This document shows, piece by piece, positions 11,762 through 23,450 of a stretch of DNA of 64,000 nucleotides (position 1 is the first letter of the stretch; each line of letters starts with the position of its first letter). The notes below the pieces were generated by a model that saw only the letters and a list, made by a program, of their open reading frames with translations, made no database searches and had not been told where the DNA came from. Source of the stretch: Pterois miles (taxonomy: Eukaryota > Chordata > Actinopteri > Perciformes > Scorpaenidae); assembly GCA_947000775.1 (NCBI GenBank), contig CAMQGK010000242.1, positions 5,391,001 to 5,455,000 on the forward strand. The letters are read 5' to 3'. The translations under genes were made by a program, and so were the position numbers.

Positions 11762-12660
11762 CAGAATCAGAATTAGAAATCCTATATTGATCCACGGGGG
11801 GCGTTACAGCTGTTTTTATGTAACATGTCAATTATGTACATATTGCTATGATATGTACATTATGTGACTATGTAAACAAAACATACAGTATGTAAAGAAA
11901 TATAAGAAAGTAATAAGTACATATAAGAAAACAAGAATTAAAAAAATATGAAATATGTACAAATTGCATTAAGATGTGCAATGTATAACAAATTACCTGA
12001 GTGCAAATAATTAAATACAAAATGGTGAGAAGTGGGTTCTATCACATGTGTTAAATATAAATGCCAGAATGGTGTAAATAAGAAATGAATAAGTATTAAT
12101 GACAGAATTACACAGTTGAATTATTGCACATATTATTGTACAGTTCAGTCAGTATCGAATATGGCAGCTGATTGCTGCAGTAAGTCCTGGTCTATTGTCT
12201 ATTGACTCAGAGTGTGTGACACTCAGAGGGAGGAGTTGTAAAATTTGATGGCCACAGGCAGGAAGGACTTCCTGTTTTGCTCTGTAGTGCATCCCAGTGG
12301 AATGCACTACTTGCACTTTGATGTTCTCTTGTGTTTTAGCAGCACATCATAGAGTAGGTGGGAGACATTGTCCAAGATGACACATAACTTGGACAGCATC
12401 CTGGTCTCTGACACCACCGTCAGGGAGTCCAGCTCCACCCTCACAATGTCACTGGTTTTGTGAATCAGTTTATTGAGTCTATTGGCAGCTGCTACCCTCA
12501 ACCTGCTGCCCCAGCACACCACCGCTAACAGGATAACACTGGCCACCACTGACTCATAAAACATCCTCAGCATTGTCCTGCAGTTATTGGAGGACCTCAG
12601 CCTCCTAAGAAAATAAAGACAGCTCTGGTCCATTTTGTAGAGGCCTTCAGTGTTCTTAGC
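11762..12660 (-). mobile_element. LINE 3' portion (CR1/L2/Rex group)
   Basis: Read on the minus strand: the C-terminal end of a reverse transcriptase (12307-12633), a long 3' untranslated-like region, then a tail of the fish 'gatcaatataggatttctaattctg' kind at 11762-11800. The 5' part of the element (endonuclease and most of the reverse transcriptase) is missing, as is normal for truncated LINE copies. A possible target duplication, cacatgca, flanks it. Confidence 0.65.
12307..12633 (-). pseudogene. LINE reverse transcriptase C-terminal fragment
   Basis: A 108-aa open frame. It contains YFLRRLRS near residue 7, MFYESVVASVILLAVVCWG near 24 and LNKLIHKTSDIVRVELDSL near 53. This pattern is the familiar C-terminal region after the catalytic core in fish non-LTR retrotransposon polymerases ('LYFLRRLRSF...LFYQSVVAS...VCWG'). 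The YADD catalytic core and the endonuclease are absent, so it cannot be active. The start codon is only the first Met of the open stretch, not a true start. Confidence 0.75.
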
Positions 12661-13010
12661 TCAGTCCTGCACATGCATTAAGAAGCACACACAGCCAGCC
12701 TGGCAATGTCAACAAAGCACAGAGAAGCTCTGATTACAACACACGCAGACAGCGAGTGACTCCAATAGATGTCTTATATGCAAAGACAGCAACATTAACA
12801 TTCTGTTTTACTAATGCTACTCAGCAGCATAACATGCTTGTGACTGGCCCAAAAACCTTTTTTCTTTTTTTTTCTTTGGCCCTCAACCCCAAAATTAACT
12901 TCCATTCTGCAATCCAGCCGCTGGTCAGCACCATGGACAGCAGCCAAAGCGCCAAATGTAGTGTGTATAAAAAATAGGCTACAACTCATGAAGCCGGGAT
13001 CAATCACACA
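12661..13010. repeat. older repeat-like sequence, right part
   Basis: Contains cagcctggcaatgtcaacaa and a long pyrimidine run at 12858-12880. I treat it as the continuation of the repeat at 11571-11761 interrupted by the LINE, by resemblance only. Confidence 0.3.
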
Positions 13011-14784
13011 CAAGAGTTCAAATGCAACTCTTGTGGGATCTTTATTGTCTTCTCATTTTTATGTGGTCATTAAAATAAACCTAAAAAATCGGTTGGCCTC
13101 CACTGAAGCAACTGTCTTTCGTTTACCATTATTAGCATTAGAAGCATTAGTTAGAATTAAAGTCAATCTTACTACTAATAGTACAGCGTCAACACGCCAC
13201 AAGCACACTAGGTATCTGGTACAAATACGGTAGTTAAATCACACAAAAATACGGCAGTGGCCCGTCTTGGTGAGGAGAAAACACGTCCCTTTAAAAATCA
13301 TTACACAGTGCTTGTAGTAACTTGTCAAATGTCACTTTACACAGGAAACAAAAAGTGTCCATACTGCTAGATACATTTGACAAATAAAAATACAAAGCAT
13401 GAACTCAGAAATCATCGTCAGCTTCCTACTTCGCTTATGCACACCGAGCTCCAGTAGTACATTATGTTCGATCAGCAATACTAGACACAACAATTTAACA
13501 AAATTTGGATTTATAAGTAACACAGAATCAACAAATTGTTCTATTGTGCAAAAATGATCCTTGAACAACATTTAAATGTTCACAAATTTTCTCACTGATG
13601 GCAACAGCCAGCAAGTTCAACGAAATGGCGTGAGGTGTTAACTTCTTGTATTTTCCCAGCATCCTTTAGACCTCTTAGACAGTCATGCTGCTCAAAGAGA
13701 TGGTGAAACTATGTTCCCTGCTGTCCGAAGAGAATCTCATTTGCAGTGCTTTTGTTTCCTGTGTATATATATTTTTTATGTATGGCTTTTGACACCTAGT
13801 TACATTCAGAACTGCAAATGCTATACACAAGTTGGAAAGGTAGTACATACAGCTACCACTTGCAAGTACTTTCAGCATTATCACTGAATAGTTACCCAGA
13901 AGAATCATTGAAATGGTCTAAAGCTGCAAAAAATATGTCATCCTATATGGGCCCATGTGCACCTGCACCGGTTGCACTGCTGATATGTACACCATTGCTG
14001 CTGCTTGTAAGTAAATAATCATATAATATGTGTACATATTATGTGTAGTAAGTCCTGTCAGACAGATAAGTGATTAGATGTGTAAATGTGTTTGGGGTGA
14101 ATGCTTTAAAAAACACAACAAACCAGATCCAAAATGTAGAACATATATTTGAAGCCAATACTGAAATGATACTATTTGAATTTGTTATTCTCTTCCATAC
14201 CTTCCAGCTGCTGGGTGAGAAGATTTCCTGATCGTTATCTTATGAAACCATTTCAAAAGCAACGGGATATATTCAAAAATGTTTTGCAAACAAGTGAAAC
14301 CCAAGGTGAGTTGTTGTTTTAGTGACACAGAAGCAAGGTTATGTTGAAATCTTGTGTAAAATGTTAAGAGTGTTCAGGTCATGTTGTGTAAAGTTTTGTG
14401 CCCAACCAAAAATATGCTGAAGTGGAGATGTGGCACTGTGTCGGAGCGAGTCTGTGACACACAAGGTGATTTTAAAGGAGTGCTTTCACTTCCCACACAT
14501 CTGACCTTTCATCAGACTCTGGTTGTCATTTATCCTCAAAGCAACTTCTACTTAATATCTGATGATAAAATATCATTAAAAAACATTGCATTAGAATCAC
14601 TGTAAGAAAAGACGTGTTTACCATTTTCCAACATGACCCAACATGATTTGTTTATTTTGATTGTGTTGGCAGATGATTCGGAGGGCAAAAATTGATTTAA
14701 GGTATAATATGTAGGAATTTTATTTAAAAAAAAACAATGTATAGACTGATACAAAGATAATCCCTCCCCAATCAACACTAGAAG
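13011..14784. other. intergenic, nothing recognised
   Basis: No coding region or repeat family recognised. Short frames (66-90 aa) occur on both strands without domains. Confidence 0.45.
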
Positions 14785-15291
14785 TGTCAGGTCTTCCAGA
14801 TCCTAGGTTATGTTTATTTTCCTTTTTCACATTCATTTATTCCATTTCCTGTTTTATTTTGACATTACTAACTTCCCTCTCGTTTCAGATCACAGTACTT
14901 CCTGCCCTCGTGTGTCTCCACGCCCACTGACCTACTTTTCATCGCTGCACCTGTGTCTGATTGTCAGCCCCGCCCCTGATTGTGTCCACCTGTGTCTCAT
15001 TGATCACTCCCTACTAGTATATAATGTGCGTCTTCCCTTCCTCATGTTGCCAGTTTGTATTTGATCCCTGTGGTGATGATCGTTGTTTCTTTGTGCTTGC
15101 CACTCTGTGTCCCTGACCCTCTGCCTGTTTTTTGACCCTGCCTTTTGCCTCCTGTTTTGTGGATCTGGTTGCCTGTCTGACTGCTTACCCATGTACTGAA
15201 CCCTGCCAAGTAAAGACTGTTCTGAACTTTTACTCCTCCTGAATCTGAGTGGTGCATTTGAGTCCTGTGCCTCCCTGAACCAGTTGTTACA
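14785..15291 (+). mobile_element. solo LTR candidate (Ty3/gypsy-like)
   Basis: About 507 bp beginning tgtcagg and ending gttaca (TG...CA termini). The interior is pyrimidine-rich, with phrases typical of fish gypsy LTRs: ccacgcccactgacc, ccccgcccctgattg, and a run of ctgccttttgcctcctg. It has a TATA-like box (tatataa, 15019-15025) and ends with a ccaagtaaagactgttctg stretch like an LTR R/U5 region. No primer-binding site or gag/pol follows, so solo. I could not identify a clean target duplication. The 84-aa frame at 14810-15064 is LTR sequence. Confidence 0.55.
15019..15025 (+). promoter_or_regulatory. TATA-like box of the LTR
   Basis: tatataa within the LTR candidate, about 235 bases after its left end. 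Promoter function is inferred from position only. Confidence 0.35.
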
Positions 15292-16429
15292 AGTGTGTGG
15301 TGGTGTCAGTAGCTACAGAGACCCAGCAGCCCTCCGCTTGGATGTTCTCTATTCATCTTATTTTGCTATATTTGGGATGTTTCTGAGCTTCAACAATAAT
15401 GTTTCATTTCTCTGATTTACTGCTTTGTTCTCACTTACGCCGCTCCCTCTCTTCATTCACTCTATAGATCACCAACCTACACAAACCTATCATGCATGCA
15501 TTACCAGCACTGGACTGTAAACACATTAACCTGTGCATGTTCTGAAAAAATGTATTAAAACTGTTCATGCATTCAAAGCAGGACACACCTCATTTCCATT
15601 TCAGTTTATTTGATAGGAGATAATGCAATATGAAGTGCAGGGATATGACTGAATGCATTAATCTTAAAACATATGGATTAATGAGTGAAGAAGTGCCTTT
15701 AGAAATGGCACCATTGGTTGCAATAGTATGTTGTTTTGATATGGTTCTAACCATGGTAGGAAAGCATGTACCCTCACATTATTGTGATGGGAATGAAATG
15801 AGGAAAACATTGCAGAGGGAATATCAAATTAGACTTCAAGCAGTTGCACATTCCAAATGAAATAAGAGAAAATGTGTGCTGTCATTAAAAATGATTAATG
15901 ATGGACGCTGTTTTGATTAACTGAAGCCAGAGCTTTGTGCTGATAATGAGATATATGCACTGCCATGAAAGCAGATGGGAGAGGTGCTGTGAACATGCTT
16001 TCAGCATTTTATTTTCTCAGTGAAGACAGTGTCACTGAGACTGACAGTAAAAGTGGAAGAATTCTATTAGTTGCCTGGAAATTTTCATTTCTGAGTACAC
16101 AGAGCTACCCTCACATGATTTTACAATTTGAGCGCAGATGATGCACACATTATTTCCATTCTGGGACAACCTTTGCAAACCGAACCTTTCCTGCTGCTGC
16201 TGCTTCACATTAAAAGCTTTCCACTGGCGAAACTGAAAGGATTCTTTTATTGTGAAAAAGTTGTGGGAAATACAATACGTTGGTTACTATGCTGTGATAT
16301 TTTTCAATAAAACAGGTGTAACTAAATGAACAGGGACGTAATCTGGGCTATTTGGTCAGCAGATTAGTTTTAAATATTGATGAGAGGTATCCACAGTGAG
16401 CTGAAAATCTCATACTCTCACTTCGTTCA
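15292..16429. other. intergenic; candidate conserved non-coding stretch
   Basis: No transposon recognised. The part from about 15590 to 16100 is free of simple repeats and rich in homeodomain-like words (attaatg, gattaa, taatga), for example gtcattaaaaatgattaatg near 15880. This is the texture of many vertebrate enhancers, but conservation cannot be judged here. The 76-aa frame at 15630-15860 shows no domain. Confidence 0.35.
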
Positions 16430-16795
16430 TCTTATAAACTGTGTGTTCACTTCATCCCATATGCATATAACTCTATGTATACAACATCCCTATGTATAGA
16501 CACAAATATAACTACACTTGTATATGTAATTTATTCCATGTAATACTATTATCCAACATTTTTATACAATATTTCATCAGTATGCAACTTAACTCTTATT
16601 CATCAGAATATTGACCCTTAACTACAATCTGTATACAGTATATGCATGTCTATTTATGTACACCCTGTATAAACTCATTTGGATATATTGTCTCAATCAG
16701 CACTTCACTAGTTTGCACTCTGGTTAGATGCAAAACTGTATTCATTGTACTTGTACTGTGTGAAATGACAATTAAGTTGAATCTAATCTAAAAGG
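16430..16795 (+). mobile_element. LINE 3' untranslated end (CR1/Rex group)
   Basis: The 3' end is typical: ttgcactctggttagatgc, ttgtacttgtactgtg, then gaaatgacaattaagttgaa and a short (tctaa)n tail. The preceding AT-rich stretch is consistent with the 3' untranslated region of the same element. No reverse transcriptase remains. Confidence 0.6.
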
Positions 16796-17077
16796 GCAGA
16801 CTCTCGCGCTATAAATGTGTCACTTGATCCGACCATTGAATAACGCCATGGGTGGGTTTACCTTATAGTTAGCTGACAGCCCGGTGCTTTACATACTGTT
16901 GCTAAAGGTTGAGTCTGTGGGTTGGTTTGCTATGCAGAGGGGCGCTGATCAGCTATGGTATTTGACTAGATGGGAGTGAGAACGGATTGACCAAACCAGC
17001 ATGGAGCAACTAATCTCCCCACTGAGGGAAAAACCCTATCACTGCTCTCTCCAACTGCTCACAATCATCCACTGCTT

Positions 17078-17079
<2 letters not shown>
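16796..17079. other. unclassified sequence
   Basis: Short unique-looking stretch between a LINE tail and a CA tract. Nothing recognised. Confidence 0.4.

Positions 17080-17114
<35 letters not shown>
17080..17114. repeat. (CA)n microsatellite
   Basis: About 17 CA units. Confidence 0.95.
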
Positions 17115-17116
<2 letters not shown>

Positions 17117-17596
17117 GTGATGAGTGATTGATTACAGGTCTAATCAGCAGATGAGTCACAGCTGCTTCCCTGGTTTTAGGAGCAAGCAGACAGATGTTAA
17201 AAGAGCGATAGGGTATTAGGCTGTGACTCTCTTTCCATCCATCTCTCCTAACCTGTTCTTTTGTCCTCCCTCTTCTCTGCTCTCCTCCCTACAGCCGCCT
17301 CACCTTCATGTAACCCTGCTTAATAAGATTCCTCCTGCTATTCAGAAACAAGGTGATTCTCTTGATTCAACATTTTCCTGTTGTGTGCCCTATTCATACT
17401 TGGCATGAAACATAACCTTTCTATTCAGACTGTCTATTCTGCTTCATTTCAGTGTGTTATATCAGCAAGGACAACTCTTGCTGTCAGAGTCGCTGGATAC
17501 AGTGTAGATGAATGAGGAACTTTGTTTTCTTCAAAATATAATTTCCGTTAAAGCTGGAGGCAGCGATGAACAGACCCTCGCATTTTGTGCTCATTC
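17115..17596. other. intergenic, nothing recognised
   Basis: Pyrimidine-rich around 17230-17300. No gene signal that I trust. Confidence 0.4.
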
Positions 17597-17862
17597 AACA
17601 TGTTCTCATCCCAACTCGTCACATACTGACGCTTTGTCAAGCCCCTCTGCGCCACTGTGGCAACAAAACCACATGTTTGGCCTTAAAACTGCTATATGTT
17701 TTTACAGCAAAAATGAAACTGAATGTTGTGAGTATGGGACACAAACAGCGGTCTCCTGGATGAAAGCCTTGTGTTTGTTGGACCCATCAGCCTCCCTTCC
17801 CACTCCCTTTTGCTCTTTAAACTACGTCACCACAGCACTTTCTCTGAACGATTTTCTCAAGC
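17597..17862 (+). mobile_element. family F1 copy, right end missing
   Basis: The left terminus caacatgttctcatcccaac followed by tcgtcacatactgacgcttt is the best-preserved F1 terminus in the window. The interior (gggacacaaacagcggtctc and the ttgctctttaaactac part) matches 59780-59900. No right terminus is found after 17862. The 149-aa frame spanning 17508-17957 crosses the boundary and is not a gene. Confidence 0.55.
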
Positions 17863-18294
17863 AACTGCTGTCAAGACTGAGAGTTTCTTTTCCAACCAAA
17901 TTCTGGAGTAAAATGAGTTTACTGATTAGAACACATTTTCCAGGGAGGAGAAACTAATCGGTGATTAGTTGAAATGACAAACTACGCAGTCTGGGTCCTT
18001 ATTTCACTATTACTATAACTTTCCAGTCTTGAATAGCACTTGACATTTTAAATTTGACTAATACTGAACATTTTTTTCTTTCAGTGATGTGAAGTGAATT
18101 GCATTATTATAGCAGTTGGCACCTTGTGGCTTTGCGCATGATGCATCCACATTACCAAATCATAAGAGCAACTCTGATGTATCATTATATAACTATATTC
18201 AATTTTCAAACTACTTGTGTGCAACAGAAGCAGTCTGCATATCTAAAACATTAACTTTACAATGATGTAAAACAGGGACAAGCAGAAAATATAA
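17863..18294. other. intergenic, nothing recognised
   Basis: AT-rich, no coding signal and no repeat recognised. Confidence 0.4.
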
Positions 18295-18475
18295 TAATAC
18301 TAAACTTTATTTTATGGCACCTTTCAAAACACTGGTACAATTAAATGAATAAAAAATAAAACACACAAACCAACAAATAAATACAGTAGAACAAGCAAAT
18401 CAAAAAAGATAAGATAAGATAAGATAAGATATTCCTTTATTAGTCCCACAATGGAGAAATTTACATAAAAAACTG
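18295..18475 (-). mobile_element. LINE/SINE 3' tails with (GATAA)n
   Basis: Two tail-like pieces lie in tandem: an L2-like 'aaactttattttatggcacc' stretch, then (GATAA)n at 18408-18430 followed by attcctttattagtcccaca and atggagaaattt. On the minus strand the second reads as the 3' end of the retroelement whose full SINE copies lie at 26490 and 47092. No body is attached. Confidence 0.5.
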
Positions 18476-18727
18476 GGTTTTTAAAAGTGATTTAAAAGAT
18501 GAGACAGAGTCTCATCAGGCCAGTCGGGGAATGGTCTACATCTGATATACAGGAACATCACGTAGAATTAGTGAGCGTGTTCTCTAGCATCATGTAGTGG
18601 ATAGGGGAAGTGGTACTAAATTTGCAAGAAGTAATTTCCGGTGCCACGCCCTCCACTTTGAAAATAACCTCTGATTCATGTGTGCAATGTCTGATGGACA
18701 CAGAAATGCACAACCACGTCAACATGC

Positions 18728-18971
18728 CAGCCCGTTCTCACTCCCAGGGTGTCAAAATGCTTTGGCACGACCGTTGGCATTCAATACCACTGCACAAGGC
18801 ACCCTTTAAGAAAGAAAGAAAGAAAGATATTTCTTTATTAGTCCCACAGGGGGGGAATATATATTTTCTTTTTTTTTTTCTTTAGCGCCGTTATGCAGTT
18901 GTGTGATGCCAAGTGGCTGTATGTGACACAAAGTGGCAGTGTGTGATGAGTTGGGATGAGAGCGTGTTCAA
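18728..18971. mobile_element. family F1 short copy with both TIRs
   Basis: The left end cccgttctcactcccagggt and the right end gagttgggatgagagcgtgt are the two opposite F1 termini. The element is only 244 bp. Its interior has been split by an (AAAG)n plus retroelement-tail insertion (18807-18893). The right part has a loose 20-22 bp tandem motif (gtgatgccaagtggctgt, 18902 on). Confidence 0.6.
18807..18893 (-). mobile_element. orphan retroelement tail nested in F1
   Basis: (AAAG)n at 18807-18827 then atttctttattagtcccaca and a G run. This is the same minus-strand tail as at 18430 and 23405, with no SINE or LINE body. Confidence 0.5.
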
Positions 18972-19046
18972 ATATCTGTCATTAGTGATTTATTGGGCAC
19001 CCTCATGCCTCATCATGTGCCTTACGTACTGAACACAAGAGACAGT

Positions 19047-19573
19047 GGTTGCATCTGATATTCCATACTAACATGCTATTTAGTTGCTAAAACAGTGTTA
19101 GATTTTTTGAGTAAGTCTGAAACCTTAGTATGAAACCAATAGTATGCAAATTGCATACTATTTCTGGTGAAATATTACAGAAAATTAAAATGTGGTAGTG
19201 ATGACAACGTTCATAACGGACGTTGATGGACAGCTCTGTAACGCCAATAATGCAATTTAACTGCAGAGAGATGTCACTTTGCTGAACGTAATATATATTT
19301 TGAATAAGTTCAGATTTTGATTGTAACCAACTTTCGTTTTGGTCATACCAGGTTGGCACAGGTTACCATGGTTACACATCTCCAAGGAGGCTCTCAGGAA
19401 GTAACGACGTAAATTACTGCTGAGTGCATCAGAAAAGCACATACTTCTGTTCATTCTCACACAAGTTAGTTGATAAGATTAGTCTTTATTAGCTCCACAG
19501 TGGGAGAGTTTGCAATTTTTGATAGTACACATATTGAGTATGTAGTGCATAGTATGTGATTTTGGATGAAGCC
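19047..19573. mobile_element. MITE copy 1 (pair with 56927-57419)
   Basis: It starts ggttgcatctgatattccat and ends gtatgtgattttggatgaag. The reverse of the right end resembles the left end, giving short imperfect inverted repeats. It aligns by eye along its length with 56927-57419 (shared: tgaaatattacag, catggttacacatctcc versus cacggttacacgtctcc, tagtacacat). No transposase. The short frames in it are not genes. Confidence 0.65.
19466..19518 (-). mobile_element. orphan retroelement tail nested in MITE copy 1
   Basis: ataagattagtctttattag then ctccacagtgggagagttt. The sister MITE copy has no such segment at the corresponding place (57340-57365), so this is an insertion after the copies separated. 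Confidence 0.55.
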
Positions 19574-20284
19574 GATGATTGTAATGTGCACAAGGAATAT
19601 GTTTTTGTTGGTTTAATTGCAGCTTATAAATGCACCATCATCCATATATTGGAATGTCTAAACATTACACTTCAGATGATGTACTTACTTTGCTCAGATT
19701 GGTCCAGGAGTGTCTCAACAGCTATTGCACAGATTTGTCAGTTGACTTTCAGATTCCTATTATAGCCATCTGTTTTGGCTGTAAGCTTCAGGCTACTGTT
19801 CAACTCAAATCACTTGACTTGTTCTTGTGGCACACTGACGCAGGTTCTCCTCAATGGCTATAACTTGCCTCTACGTTTATAAATGTCCCATTCCCTCCTG
19901 CTGAAAATGGTATAACGCTGCCATCCCCATGTGTAACAGTGGGGGTGGTGTTGCCCAAACACTCAAAACTGCTTTACTCTCCCTTTGTCCTTTCTGACTC
20001 CTGTGGCAGTTTAATGAATTTCTTAGAGCAGTTTCCACTCTGACATGAAATATACTTTGCCTGGGCTTTGCACTTTGATAAATCATGCTAATTACATTGG
20101 ACATAAGTTGAGCCACATGCAACTTATTAAAGACAATCAAAATTCAAATGTGAATGCTGCATAACTCCGTGTTTTTCTGAGACCACTTTAACTGTAGTTG
20201 TATTTAGTAAATAAAACGAACTTTGACAGTCAAGGTTAACCCAGTGGTATCAAGATCCAATCTGAATCCTCTGTGCAGCCGATT
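19574..20284. other. intergenic, nothing recognised
   Basis: No repeat or gene recognised. Frames of 69-87 aa show no domain. Confidence 0.4.
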
Positions 20285-20889
20285 ACTGTGGTCATCGGGC
20301 TATTAAATGGGCATTATTAGTTGCTATAAGCCCCATAGATCTGTGACAATAGGGCCTACTACACCCACTGGTAGGTTTTATCATCTATTTGCATGGTAGA
20401 TCATAGACAGAAGGTGTAAAAGAAGAAAAAAGCGACCTCTAGCGGCTGTAGTAATTATGGCAGAAGTAGAAGTGGAAATCAGACACTCTAGTATAGACAG
20501 TGTGAACCAAATATTTTGTTTATTTATTTATTTTTTGTATGAACATAAAGAAGTTGTAGTCTTCTTGCCTAACCATGACAATTGCCTAACCATATTTTTT
20601 TGCAGGAAGGGAGTTGGAGTTTTGGTCTCTAAAGCTAAATAAGTTGTAGTTTGTTCGCCTAAATCTAAAGAACTTATAGTTTTGTTGCCTAAACCTAAAG
20701 AGGTTGTAGTTTTATTGCCTAGGTCTAAAGTATTTTTGTTTGTGTTGAAAACGTGACATTTCATGTAAGAACATGTTGCTTTTTAAGTTTCACTTTTACA
20801 ATGTAGTAATTGTAGTAGACCCGTAACGACCCACGTCTATGGTGCTTATAGCGACTGATATCAGCTATTTAACGGCCTGATAACAGACA
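20285..20889. mobile_element. long-TIR element with internal minisatellite
   Basis: Positions 20285-20363 and the reverse of 20811-20889 match over about 75 bases. Shared words include ttaaat, cgctataagc versus tgctataagc, ccatagat versus ccatagac, and ctactac. The interior holds gcgacctctagcggctgtag and then a run of 30-bp repeats (20546-20731). There is no transposase. Long inverted repeats and small size point to a non-autonomous or foldback DNA element; the superfamily is unknown. Confidence 0.6.
20546..20731. repeat. 30-bp minisatellite, 5-6 units
   Basis: Units approximate aagttgtagttttgttgcct then aaacctaaag; the last three (from 20641) are the most regular. The minus-strand frame 20528-20764 therefore encodes ten-residue repeats like LGLGNKTTTS. 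The 'ttgcctaaacctaa' core also occurs singly in dispersed repeats elsewhere, for example near 46380. Confidence 0.75.
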
Positions 20890-22100
20890 AATCAGATGCT
20901 CTGTTGGTTGTAATGGTGCATGATATGGAAAATTCCAGCTGACTTTGAATGCTTTCTGGAGACAATTTATGTGCAGTTGCTAGGACAACACAAGTGGCAG
21001 TAAGCAACTTAACGCTGACTGATTGACCATCCTTTCAGGAAATTTGTTCAATCAACAAGAAACCTCTCAGGGGCGCATGTGATCTCTGCTCATTGAAGTG
21101 TGTATCCTGCAGTGTGATAACATTTCACACCTCTGCACAAATTTGAGCATGCGTTGGCGAGTGAAACCTGTTGGGTACGTGCCTCTGTGGTCTTTTCCAT
21201 GAGTCTGTGTGTGCTTCTGATTTGTTAATGCTAATACATGCACACAGATGTACAGCTAATTAATTCATGTGAAGATTGAACCACACATACTTTTCCCACT
21301 TGAATGATGTTTACTATCAATAAGCCACGCCTTCACGTCATCTTTCTGTCTTTACCTGCCTGCCTTCTTTCTCTCACAGATTATGTGGCCATATCCAGCA
21401 AGAATGGAGCAACTTTTCCAAAACAAAGTCCTGCGAGGTGCTTTTAAGCTCCATTGAAACTGTAGACAGATCATAATGCTGAGGTCATTAACAGCTATTT
21501 TATGTCTGAGTGCAGCTGCTACTAAGGGAGACAAACTGTAAGCTAACTGCAGGCCAATATGCACATTTAATACATTAAACACACAATATTATATTTTCAA
21601 TATTATCTGGCAACTGTTCAGTGTCAGAAGTGGGTGGCTGCCAATGAGCAGAGCCAGCGCTGGAGCACAAGCTGTTGATTGAATGGTTTGTATACATCAT
21701 GTTGTGCCTTCAAGGATTCAAAAATATATTTTAGAATTAAAAAAAATATTGATCATTTTGCACAATTTAAATTAAAACAGGACCTCTTTTATCTAGAGGT
21801 TCTTCTATGTCTTCCTAAATGGCTTGAAGCGTGGCTGAAATCACTGAAAATTTTGCATGTAGCTCTTTTAATTTTCTGTTTCTGCACCAGTGGAGAGATA
21901 ACGCTGAATGCACTCTTATGTTAATAAGACAAGTGAACTGAAGAATTAGTTGAATGGCTGCAGGCGACTTAACTGTCAATGAAGGGTCAAATGTGACTTG
22001 TGGGCTGGGAATTGAGAGTGACTGCTCTTTACATTCAGCAGTAATGTGGATGTCTGAAGGAGAAAGCACCTTTGCATATTTATGTGTGTTAGGGAGCGTG

Positions 22101-22101
<1 letters not shown>
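20890..22101. other. intergenic, nothing recognised
   Basis: No gene or repeat family recognised. Confidence 0.4.

Positions 22102-22156
<55 letters not shown>
22102..22156. repeat. (GT)n microsatellite
   Basis: About 27 GT units. Overlapping Cys-Val and Thr-His frames are artefacts. Confidence 0.95.
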
Positions 22157-22157
<1 letters not shown>

Positions 22158-22774
22158 GTGCATACCTTGTTAGATGTTCAGGAGTACTCACTTGGGAAAT
22201 CCAATCCATTGGAGCATGAAAGCTGATTGAAGGAGTGAGATGAAAAATAACTCCTACAGTTTAAAGAATACAAGAATATGCTTTACATATGACTTTCCAC
22301 TGTGGATACTACCCCCTCAGTGTCTGTGGGTTTCTCAGCTGATCACCATAGAGATGCCACATGAAACTACCTTGACATCATTTTCAAAGCACTCGCTGAA
22401 TCCTTTCATCAGCAACTGAATAAAGCAACGTCTACATTTCGTAAATTGTTGTAGAGTATGTAGTGTATGCTGTAGTGTTGTGGGTGTCCATTTTTAATAA
22501 TCTGGATCAAAATTGCAGATGCTATCGATGGCAGCTTGGCAGGATGTCCGTGTCATGCAAGTGATGACTCTAAGACAGTTACATCTGACCAGTCAGTGGT
22601 CTGCAGTGTTTTAACTCCACCTAAACCAGATGGTACAATCACAGGCTGTCCTTATACACTGTTCGAAGCTGTACCTATGAAAAGCATTGCAATGTAATTC
22701 ATATATATCCCACAAAATTCATGCTTAATCCATCTAATCATGAACCATGAAAGAATTATAAAGAGTGACAAGTA
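22157..22774. other. intergenic, nothing recognised
   Basis: No gene or repeat family recognised. Confidence 0.4.
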
Positions 22775-22960
22775 CTGTGTATGGAGGGGGTCGGGGTGGA
22801 TGGGTGGGTCTAAAATCACCAGAAACCAAAAGTCAGTGTTGATTTGTTTGTCACATAACTTCCATATTTAAGTTTTGCCCCTTCCAGAGTAATTTTAAGC
22901 CAACTTCAATCTTTTCCATAACCTAACCACGTTGTTTTCCATGAAGATGGAAGTTTATTT
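22775..22960 (-). repeat. dispersed family R1 copy
   Basis: Reverse orientation. ggggtcggggtggatgggtg corresponds to the cacccatccaccccgacc end of the copy at 7196, then gtcagtgttgatttgtttgt, cacataacttccat and the cataacctaaccac part. Confidence 0.6.
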
Positions 22961-23035
22961 TCAAAAGACTGTTGTATGAGGATATGTTGACTATTCACCG
23001 GTTTTTTAGTGGATGTGTGGGAAATATGGGGTGCT

Positions 23036-23390
23036 GAGGCCTGTGCTATGAAGCAGGATCTAGGGTTAGCGAGGTAACTTCAGGGTTAACTCTGGGTTTT
23101 CCATCCCACGATGTTGGTTCACTTCTTACCAGGCTAGATCGCCATGGTTACTGATGTTGAACATCTAACCTGCTCTGGAGCAGGTTATGTTCCACATAAG
23201 AGATCAACTCATATAAAAGTACCGCTTACTGATCAATCATAGCTCGGTGCACGGATCATACAATTATATTTTACAAATACAAAGAAGTTAAAGTCATAAT
23301 CCAGACTAAAAATAGCACAGTTTAAACTGACAAATACAGGAAGGACAGCGAGCTGTATGCTGTGCTTATCAGTGCTTATCACTTTGAATT
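23036..23390 (+). mobile_element. Harbinger/ISL2EU-like element, left end
   Basis: It begins aggcctgtgctatgaagcag and continues gatctagggttagcgaggta, acttcagggttaactctggg and ctgctctggagcaggttatg. This is the well-known terminal pattern of a fish DNA transposon group whose ends read 'ggcctgtgctacgaagc'; I assign it to Harbinger/ISL2EU by memory of that terminus. No matching right terminus was found downstream, so it is truncated. Confidence 0.45.
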
Positions 23391-23393
23391 AAA

Positions 23394-23450
23394 TAAGATA
23401 AGATATTCCTTTATTTGTCCCACAGTGGAGAAATTTACAATTTTCCACTA
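23394..23450 (-). mobile_element. orphan retroelement tail
   Basis: ataagataagatattccttt then atttgtcccacagtggagaa and atttacaat. Same tail as 18430 and 47095, no body attached. Confidence 0.5.

Noticed and set aside
17508..17957. 149-aa plus frame
   Set aside because: It crosses the left boundary of an F1 element copy and continues inside it; no domain.
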